Source: Cupriavidus pauculus
GTDB taxonomy: Bacteria; Pseudomonadota; Gammaproteobacteria; Burkholderiales; Burkholderiaceae
Length of the DNA: 64,000 nt
Direction of reading: 5' to 3'
Assembly: GCF_008801835.1 (NCBI RefSeq)
Contig: NZ_VZOW01000015.1
Coordinates: forward strand, 62,001-126,000
Below are positions 58,151 through 64,000 of the stretch, one piece after another; the first letter of the stretch is position 1; the number at the start of each line of letters is the position of its first letter. Under the pieces are notes generated by a model, which did no database searches, was not told where the DNA came from, and saw nothing but the letters and a program-made list of their open reading frames with translations. A program made the position numbers and the translations under genes.

Positions 58151-58587
58151 GAAAGCCCGTAGAGCTGCGCGCGGCGATCACCGCCGTCGTGGTTGACCTG
58201 AAGCGCAACCCGGAAAAGCTGCATCTGTTCGTGGAAGAAGGCCGCGTGGTGGCCACTGGCGCGAAGACGATCTCATTCGAGTATCAGTACACGCTGACGC
58301 TACTTGTGACGGACTTTGCGCAGAGCGCGGACACGATCACGGTGCCGGTGATGGCCTGGCTGCGCGAGCACCAGCCGGAGCTATTCACGAACCCGGACAG
58401 ACGGCCCGATGGCTTCAAGTTCGAGACGGACATCCTGAACCACGATTGCGTCGACCTGCTTATGCGGATCCCGCTGACCGAACGGGTGATCGTCAAGGTG
58501 GTCGACGGGCGCTACGAAGTGACGCATGCCCCGGAACCCGCGAACGAGTACGACGATCCTTCCGGCTGGAAGCTGCCCGCGCTGTGA
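58147..58587 (+). CDS. R: Tail completion protein (P2 gpR)
   Basis: 146 residues (P2 R 155). KPVELRAAITAVVVDLKRNPEKLHLFVEEGRV and a central LLVTDFAQSADTITVPVMAWLREHQPEL are typical of R. Overlaps Rz stop by 4 bp and S start by 4 bp. Confidence 0.92.
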   Translation: MRKPVELRAAITAVVVDLKRNPEKLHLFVEEGRVVATGAKTISFEYQYTLTLLVTDFAQSADTITVPVMAWLREHQPELFTNPDRRPDGFKFETDILNHDCVDLLMRIPLTERVIVKVVDGRYEVTHAPEPANEYDDPSGWKLPAL

Positions 58588-59030
58588 ACAGTCTCGAAGA
58601 TCTGACGGCGTGGGCAGGCGCCTTGCTGCACAAGCTCGATGCCGGCGAACGCCGCACCCTGCTCCGCGCCGTGGCGTATGAGCTGCGGCGCCGGCAGACC
58701 GTGCGGATAGCCGAACAGCGCAATCCCGATGGCACTTCCTACGAGCCGCGCAAGCCGCGCTTCAGGCACGGCACCGGCAGAGTCCGGCGGGCAATGTTCA
58801 TGCGGCTGCGCACCTCGCGCTTCATGAAGGCGCAGGCCGATCCGAATAGTGCTGTGGTGAGTTTCATCGGCAGTGCTGAGCGCATCGCCGCAGTCCACCA
58901 GTTTGGTCTGCGCGACCGCGTGAACAACGGTGGCCTCGAAGTTCTGTACGCCAAGCGCGAGCTTCTCGGCTTCGCAGAGAACGATGTGGACCGCCTGGCT
59001 GACATGGTACTAGCCCACGTAGCGTCCTGA
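58584..59030 (+). CDS. S: Tail completion protein (P2 gpS)
   Basis: 148 residues (P2 S 150), GTG start overlapping the R stop. RRTLLRAVAYELRRRQTVRIAEQRNPDGTSYEPRKPR is the family signature. It acts in tail completion with R. Confidence 0.92.
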   Translation: MNSLEDLTAWAGALLHKLDAGERRTLLRAVAYELRRRQTVRIAEQRNPDGTSYEPRKPRFRHGTGRVRRAMFMRLRTSRFMKAQADPNSAVVSFIGSAERIAAVHQFGLRDRVNNGGLEVLYAKRELLGFAENDVDRLADMVLAHVAS

Positions 59031-59059
59031 GGTCACGGCAAGCAGCAGGCGCGCCGCTT

Positions 59060-59082
59060 GTTGTCGCGCACCTTCGCACAAC
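59060..59082. promoter_or_regulatory. Late promoter activator-type dyad (V)
   Basis: GTTGT-N13-ACAAC in the S-V gap, same form as the dyad at 52,580. P2 has the late promoter PV here. Its centre is 57 bp before the V start. Confidence 0.6.
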
Positions 59083-59127
59083 ACCATTCGAGTGACCGCC
59101 ACGCGCGCGCAAGGCACGCTGGCGGGT

Positions 59128-59745
59128 ATGGACACCGCTGAAATCCTCCGACTGATCGAGAACCTGCTGCGTACCGGCACCGTTGCCGAGATCCAGCATG
59201 GCAGGCCGCCGCGGGTTCGCGTCAAATCCGGCGGACTTGACACTGATTGGCTGCCGTGGGCCGAGCGCCGTGCAGGCAGCACACGCACTTGGAGTCCGCC
59301 GACTATCGGCGAACAGGTTCTGCTCTTCTGCCCGAGCGGTGAGCCGCGCAACGGTATCGTCTTGTGTGGCATCCCCTCGGATGCCAACGACACTCCTAGC
59401 CATAGCGCGGACGAGACCGTGACGCTGTACGCGGACGGCGCGACCACAATTTACAACCATGCCGACGGCACGCTGTCTGTGGCCGGCATTCAGAAGGTCA
59501 TTGTCGAGGCGGCCACCAGCGTGCTGGTGAAATGCCCGGACACCACTTTTGACGGCGACGTGACTGTGAAGGGGCTGCTGTCCTACCAGAACGGCATCGC
59601 TGGCAATGGCGGCGCCAATGGAAATGTCATCACTGGTGACTTCAATCACCAGAACGGAAAACTATCGTCCAACGGCGTAGTACTCGACGACCACGACCAC
59701 GGCAACGTGCAGCGAGGCGGTGAGTGGACGGAGGGCACGCGATGA
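59128..59745 (+). CDS. V: Baseplate spike protein (P2 gpV)
   Basis: 205 residues from the ATG of MDTAEILRLIENLLRTG, which aligns with the P2 V start; a GTG at 59,092 is possible. It contains TDWLPWAERRAGSTRTWSPPTIGEQVL and a C-terminal HNGKLSSNG-like and DDHDHGN motif, the His pair that binds iron at the spike tip. Overlaps W by 4 bp. Confidence 0.93.
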   Translation: MDTAEILRLIENLLRTGTVAEIQHGRPPRVRVKSGGLDTDWLPWAERRAGSTRTWSPPTIGEQVLLFCPSGEPRNGIVLCGIPSDANDTPSHSADETVTLYADGATTIYNHADGTLSVAGIQKVIVEAATSVLVKCPDTTFDGDVTVKGLLSYQNGIAGNGGANGNVITGDFNHQNGKLSSNGVVLDDHDHGNVQRGGEWTEGTR

Positions 59746-60104
59746 CCTACCTCGGCCTTAACAGTGCAACTGGCCGCGCCATCAGCGATCTGGGCCACAT
59801 CTGGCAGTCCATCCGCGACATTCTGACCACGCAGGAAGGCACGCGTGTCATGCGGCGCCTCTACGGCTCCCAAGTCCCCATGTTGATCGACCAGCCACTG
59901 AACGAGGTTACGCGGCTGCGGGTCATGTCCGCCGCCGTGGCCGCAATCGTGAAATGGGAGCCGCGCGTGCAGGTCAACTCTGCGTCCTTTCAGATCGACG
60001 GCGAAGGGGCTATGACGGTCGATCTGGACGCGGATCGCGTCGACGGTGCCCGCAGCACACCGCTCGGCACGCTCTCCATCCCCCTGCGCGAGGCCAAGGC
60101 ATGA
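59742..60104 (+). CDS. W: Baseplate wedge protein (P2 gpW)
   Basis: 120 residues (P2 W 115). It contains TQEGTRVMRRLYGSQVPMLIDQPLNE, the gp25/W pattern. The start overlaps V and the stop overlaps J, so the baseplate genes are coupled. Confidence 0.94.
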   Translation: MTYLGLNSATGRAISDLGHIWQSIRDILTTQEGTRVMRRLYGSQVPMLIDQPLNEVTRLRVMSAAVAAIVKWEPRVQVNSASFQIDGEGAMTVDLDADRVDGARSTPLGTLSIPLREAKA

Positions 60105-61015
60105 CGACGCCCATTGATCTGACCCGGCTCCCGGTGCCGGACGTGATCGAGAACATCGACTACGAGACCATCGTTGCGGAGCGCAAGGCTTATTACGTCA
60201 GCCTTTATCCGGTCGACCAGCAAGCTGACGTGGCGAAGACGCTGCAGTTGGAATCTGAACCCGTGGTCAAGCTGATTCAGGAGAACGCCTACCGCGAGAC
60301 CATCCTGCGTCAGCGCGTGAACGATGCTGCGCGTGCGCGCATGCTGGCGTATGCCAAGGGCAATGACCTCGAACACGTCGCAGCGAACTACAACGTCGAG
60401 CGGCTGGTCGTGGCGCCCCAGGACAACAGCACCGAGCCGCCCACAGCTGCGGTGATGGAAGACGACGATTCGCTGACCGAGCGGACACAGCTCGCCTTCG
60501 AGGGACTGTCCACTGCTGGGCCACGCGAAGGCTACAAGTTCCATGCTCGCAGCGCGGATGGCCGGATCGCCGATGTCAGCGCGATCAGCCCGGCTCCATG
60601 CGAAGTCCTCATCACCGTTCTCGGCATCGATGGCGACGGCAGCGTCGAACAGGACGTGCTGGACAACGTGGAAGTGGCGCTCAGCGACGAAGACGTGAGG
60701 CCACTGGCCGACCGCCTGACCATCCAGTCCGCCCGCATCACCCACTACGAGATCGACGCCACAGTTTTTACGACGAGCAATGGACCCGAGCGTGAACTTG
60801 TATTGGCCGAGGCTGCCAAGCGCATCGACGCTTATCGCCGAGAAAGCCGGCGGCTTGGGCGGGACATCGATCGCTCAGCCATCAACAGTGCCTTGTTCGC
60901 CGAAGGCGTGTCGCGCGTCGAGATCCGTTTGCCTGCGGCGGATGTGGTGCTTGACGAAACACAGGCGGCCTACTGCACCGCAGTGAATGTGTTGGATGGG
61001 GGCGCACGTGACTAA
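60101..61015 (+). CDS. J: Baseplate wedge protein (P2 gpJ)
   Basis: 304 residues (P2 J 302). TTPIDLTRLPVPDVIENIDYETI at the start and NAYRETILRQRVNDAARARMLAYAKGNDLEHVAA are characteristic. The stop overlaps the gpI GTG start by 8 bp. Confidence 0.95.
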   Translation: MTTPIDLTRLPVPDVIENIDYETIVAERKAYYVSLYPVDQQADVAKTLQLESEPVVKLIQENAYRETILRQRVNDAARARMLAYAKGNDLEHVAANYNVERLVVAPQDNSTEPPTAAVMEDDDSLTERTQLAFEGLSTAGPREGYKFHARSADGRIADVSAISPAPCEVLITVLGIDGDGSVEQDVLDNVEVALSDEDVRPLADRLTIQSARITHYEIDATVFTTSNGPERELVLAEAAKRIDAYRRESRRLGRDIDRSAINSALFAEGVSRVEIRLPAADVVLDETQAAYCTAVNVLDGGARD

Positions 61016-61625
61016 GACGCTGCTGCCACCCAACGCCACACAGGTCGAGCGAAACCTTGCCACGATGGGCGCGGTCATCGAAGCCATTCCGGTGCCCATC
61101 CGGGACATCAGTGAGGCAGGTTCTTGCCCCGCGAATGTGCTGCCCTTCCTTGCGTGGGAGCGTTCGGTGGACCGCTGGGATCCCAAGTGGCCTGAAGCCA
61201 CCAAGCGTGCGGTGATAGCCGCGTCGTTCTTTGTGCATCAGCGCAAAGGCACCGTGGGCGCGATCCGCCGCGCTATTGAACCGCTGGGATACCTGATTCG
61301 CGTCATCCCTTGGTACGACATGGAACCCGAAGGGCCGCGCGGCACTTTCCACCTCGATATCGGCGTTCTCGACACTGGCATCACAGAAGAAATGTACGCC
61401 GAGCTTGAGCGTCTGATTGATGACGCCAAGCCGCTATCGCGGCACATGACGGGCCTCGCCATCAGCGTGGAGACCCGCGGCGCCGTGCGCATCATCGGCG
61501 CGCCGCTGCTCGGTGACGTCGTTACGGTCTATCCATATGCCCCTGAGCCCGTCGAGGTTACTGGCACTGCGCGTTTCGCTGGCGTCTCTCACCTGGTCGA
61601 CACCATCACCGTTACCCATCTGTAA
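61008..61625 (+). CDS. I: Tail protein (P2 gpI)
   Basis: 205 residues, GTG start. LLPPNATQVERNLATMG, CPANVLPFLAWERSVDRWDPKWPEATKRAVI and GTVGAIRRAIEPLGY are typical of P2 I. It ends with a beta-rich C-terminus. It anchors fibre or baseplate edge components. Confidence 0.92.
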   Translation: MTKTLLPPNATQVERNLATMGAVIEAIPVPIRDISEAGSCPANVLPFLAWERSVDRWDPKWPEATKRAVIAASFFVHQRKGTVGAIRRAIEPLGYLIRVIPWYDMEPEGPRGTFHLDIGVLDTGITEEMYAELERLIDDAKPLSRHMTGLAISVETRGAVRIIGAPLLGDVVTVYPYAPEPVEVTGTARFAGVSHLVDTITVTHL

Positions 61626-61628
61626 GCC

Positions 61629-63140
61629 ATGCCGCAAATTTACTTCCTCCTTCCCACCGCTATCGGCGAGGCCAAACTTGCCAACGCCCAAGCACTTGGC
61701 ATTCCGTTGAAGCTCGCTGCAATGGCGGTCGGTGATGGCAACGGTGTACTGCCCGTGCCGAGCCGCGACAGAACGGCGCTCGTCAACGAGAAACGTCGAG
61801 CGGCGATCAACTCGATCGTTCAAAACCCCTCCAATCCTAGCCAGTTCATTGCAGAGCAGATCATCCCGGAGAACGAAGGGGGCTGGTGGATTCGCGAAGG
61901 CGGGTTGTTCGACATCGACGGCGACCTGATCTACTACGCGAACATTCCCGAGACTTACAAGCCCCTCCTCGCTGAAGGATCGGGCCGCAATCAGGTTGTG
62001 CGCCTGGTCGGCGCCATGACAGGGAGCGCCACCGTTGAGCTGAAGGTGGATCCGTCCATCGTTCTCGCGACGCGGGACTACGTCGACACGCAGCTAGCCG
62101 CAGAGCTGGCGAAGCGCGATGCTAAACAATCTGTTCTTGTCGCTACGACCGGCCCCCTTCCGGCTTTGTCCGGTCTACTGACCATCGACGGCGTTGTCCT
62201 TCCTGCGGGCGCTCGCGTGCTGGTGAAGGATCAGGCCGCAGGCAAGGACAATGGCATCTATGTGGCTGCGCCTGGCGCTTGGTCCCGTGCATCTGATGCC
62301 GACGCCGCGATTGAAGTCACGCCAGGCATGCTCGTACCCGTCGAGCAGGGTGACAAGAACGCCGATTCGCTTTGGCAACTCGCCACGGACGGCGCCATCG
62401 TCATCGGCACGACGGCGCTCTCATTTGATATGGCCGCGGGCAAAACCGGAGTGACTGCCGGCACGTACTCGAGCGTGACAGTGGACATGCGCGGGCGGGT
62501 GACTGGCGGCACGAACCCCCAGGCATCGGAAACCGTAGCCGGGCCGGTAATGGCCGCCACCCAGGCCGAAACCGACGACGGCACGAACGATTCAAAGTTC
62601 ATCACGCCGAAGAAGCTGGTGGCCTGGACCAAGCAGGCCACGGCGGCGGTGCTTGGCATGGCGAAGATCGCCACACAGGCCGAGACTGACGAGGGCACCG
62701 ATGACACGAAGATCGTTACTCCGAAGAAGCTTCTCGCCTGGACAAAGCAGGCCACCGAGGTCCTGCTCGGCATGGCAAAGGTAGCGACGCAGGCAGAGAC
62801 CAACGCCGGTACCGACGACGCGAAATTCGTTACGCCGAAGAAGCTTCGCTTCGGCATTCTCTATTCGTTCGGTACCACGGGTTACCTCGTCTTCCCTACT
62901 TGGCTCGGCGGGCTCGTTATTCAGTGGGGTCTATGGAACGGCATCAACAATGGCAACGCCATCAATGTGACGTTCCCCATCGCATACCCGAACGCCGCCT
63001 ATGTCGTTGTGGCGACGCAGGTTTCGCCAGGCGGTGCCGCTGGTCGCATTGTCGAAGTCGCCATTCGCGGTACCACCTATTACGACGCGTGGGGAAACTC
63101 GACCGCCAACGCGATTTACTACATTTCGCTCGGACGTTAA
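61629..63140 (+). CDS. H: Tail fibre protein (P2 gpH)
   Basis: 503 residues, shorter than P2 H (669). The N-terminal part is DUF3751-like (LLPTAIGEAKLANAQALG..., GGWWIREGGLFDIDGDLIYYAN), then a collagen-free shaft including three 38-residue repeats (about 310-408), each with ATQAETD-x-GT-x-D-x-K-x-TPKKL. The C-terminal 100 residues are the variable receptor-binding tip. Followed by a fibre assembly gene. Confidence 0.93.
   Translation: MPQIYFLLPTAIGEAKLANAQALGIPLKLAAMAVGDGNGVLPVPSRDRTALVNEKRRAAINSIVQNPSNPSQFIAEQIIPENEGGWWIREGGLFDIDGDLIYYANIPETYKPLLAEGSGRNQVVRLVGAMTGSATVELKVDPSIVLATRDYVDTQLAAELAKRDAKQSVLVATTGPLPALSGLLTIDGVVLPAGARVLVKDQAAGKDNGIYVAAPGAWSRASDADAAIEVTPGMLVPVEQGDKNADSLWQLATDGAIVIGTTALSFDMAAGKTGVTAGTYSSVTVDMRGRVTGGTNPQASETVAGPVMAATQAETDDGTNDSKFITPKKLVAWTKQATAAVLGMAKIATQAETDEGTDDTKIVTPKKLLAWTKQATEVLLGMAKVATQAETNAGTDDAKFVTPKKLRFGILYSFGTTGYLVFPTWLGGLVIQWGLWNGINNGNAINVTFPIAYPNAAYVVVATQVSPGGAAGRIVEVAIRGTTYYDAWGNSTANAIYYISLGR
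62556..62850 (+). repeat. Three tandem 114-bp repeats in the fibre gene
   Basis: Units begin near 62,556, 62,670 and 62,784 and encode ATQAETD...TPKKL...WTKQAT. The third is shorter. Copy number could change by recombination and so alter shaft length. Confidence 0.8.
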
Positions 63141-63143
63141 ATC

Positions 63144-63737
63144 ATGGCCTATAAATTCAGCCCCTCGACGCTAGCGTTTTACCCGAAAGGACTGCTCTCC
63201 TCCTACGCGTCTCTCCCCGACGACCTAGTCGATGCGACGGACGAAGAATGGCAAGAATTCGGCGTCGGCCCGGCGCCTGCGGGAATGATGCGCGGCGTCG
63301 CCAATGGCCGGCTTGCGTGGGTTGCGCCCCCGACACCGGACCTCGCGACGGCTACCACGATGGCAATCACCGCCATCGACAAGGCAGCCGACGATGCGCG
63401 ACTCGCGGTTGCTGGCGACCCGCTGCGGGCAGCCGAGTATCAGATCGCGGAGGCCGAGGCAAAGGCGTACCAAGCGGCGGGCTATGCCGGCGAATGCCCG
63501 CCGAGCGTCAAGAGCTGGGCCGAGGCAAAGGCATGGACCTCGAGGCAAGCGGCCGACAACATCATCGCCGAGGCGGCCGCATGGACCGCTGCGCTGTACG
63601 CCATTCGTGACGTGCGCCTGAAAGCGAAAGAGAATGCGCGCAATGCGCAGACCTCCGAAGCCGTTGCCGAGATTGCACACGCGGCCGTTAGCCAAATCAC
63701 CGCCATGGTGGCGAACCTTGGCAACGCGACCAGCTGA
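63144..63737 (+). CDS. Tail fibre assembly / fibre-associated protein
   Basis: 197 residues. It begins MAYKFSPSTLAFYPKGLLSSYASLPDDLVDATDEEW, as in P2 G-type fibre assembly chaperones. The rest is Ala/Lys/Glu-rich helical (AIDKAADDARLAVAG...). It starts 3 bp after the fibre gene. Confidence 0.85.
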   Translation: MAYKFSPSTLAFYPKGLLSSYASLPDDLVDATDEEWQEFGVGPAPAGMMRGVANGRLAWVAPPTPDLATATTMAITAIDKAADDARLAVAGDPLRAAEYQIAEAEAKAYQAAGYAGECPPSVKSWAEAKAWTSRQAADNIIAEAAAWTAALYAIRDVRLKAKENARNAQTSEAVAEIAHAAVSQITAMVANLGNATS

Positions 63738-63740
63738 GCC

Positions 63741-64000
63741 ATGACCAGTGTGCGCCTCCTGTTCTCCACTACGCGGTTGCCTCTGTCGGTGGCCATCCGT
63801 GCCTTCACGTGGTCGCGCTGGTCCCATGTGGCGATTGTCGATTGCGACAGTGTGATCGAGGCGGTGGCGCTTCACGGCGTACGTCGTGCGCCTCTGGCCG
63901 ACGCGCTGGCACGCAGCGCAGACTTTGCAATAGCAGATCTGCCGGCACGCGATCCACAGGCCGTCATCGACGTCGCGGCATCGCAGCTTGGCAAGCCGTA
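63741..64000 (+). CDS. Papain-like (NlpC/YiiX-type) hydrolase, partial
   Basis: The first 86 residues are visible and the gene runs off the right edge. WSHVAIVDCDSVIEAVALHGVRRAPL suggests a permuted papain-like fold of the YebB/YiiX type, in which the visible His is catalytic; the Cys should lie beyond the window. Genes of this type follow the fibre assembly gene in some Burkholderia and Ralstonia P2-like phages. Function unclear. Confidence 0.6.
   Translation, partial: MTSVRLLFSTTRLPLSVAIRAFTWSRWSHVAIVDCDSVIEAVALHGVRRAPLADALARSADFAIADLPARDPQAVIDVAASQLGKP

Overview
The window looks like high-GC chromosomal DNA from a proteobacterium, most likely a betaproteobacterium (inference from the P2/phiCTX-like and lambda-like phage modules, codon use and CTGT-N8-ACAG SOS boxes; no host housekeeping gene is visible). 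It is essentially two prophages meeting at a tRNA-Phe fragment, with an accessory island at the junction.

Region 1 (1-19,063, minus strand) is the packaging and tail operon of a lambda-like siphophage. Read right to left it holds terminase small and large subunits, gpW, portal, S49 protease with an internal scaffold start, decoration protein, capsid, head-tail joining proteins, tail terminator, tail tube, a G/GT pair with a textbook -1 frameshift site, tape measure, two tandem RCC1-propeller tail proteins, a DUF1833-type protein, an NlpC/P60 protein and a J-type tip protein that runs off the left edge.

Region 2 (19,150-22,165, plus strand) holds small accessory genes. Three are preceded by copies of one leader repeat. 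The run ends in a ParD/RelE-type toxin-antitoxin pair. A 1,368-bp IS256-family element (22,375-23,742, 8-bp target duplication) splits a minus-strand PD-(D/E)XK nuclease gene that also carries a one-base frameshift.

Region 3 (24,116-41,121, minus strand) is the early region of the first phage: two ParB-methyltransferase fusions flanking an M15 endolysin, a RuvC-like resolvase, a P4-type primase-helicase, a Cas4-like exonuclease, an SF2 helicase, a RecA-like ATPase, an HTH protein, a four-gene overlapping block with a large serine recombinase and DUF2924, and an ImmA peptidase with its Cro/CI-type repressor. Clusters of GGTNACC sites beside the primase are origin candidates.

Region 4 (41,220-43,871, plus strand) is a divergent cassette of two unrecognised proteins plus a DUF2188 protein, driven by a good sigma70 promoter. 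It is followed by a perfect inverted repeat, a terminator and the 3' half of a tRNA-Phe gene (44,177-44,221), which marks an integration junction.

Region 5 (44,467-49,693) is an island of visibly lower GC. It holds Vsr, a C5-methyltransferase and an Eco29kI-type GIY-YIG endonuclease, then a decayed gene, a 300-bp GGTAACC array with inverted-repeat ends, two SOS boxes, and a DprA-like plus phosphoribosyltransferase pair that is probably SOS-induced.

Region 6 (49,714-64,000) is a P2-like myophage structural region in canonical order: Q and P leftward, then O N M L X, two small membrane proteins, endolysin, Rz/Rz1, R, S, V, W, J, I, H and tail fibre assembly rightward. Two matching dyads (GTTGT-N13-ACAAC) sit where P2 has its late promoters. 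No integrase or replication genes of this phage are in the window.
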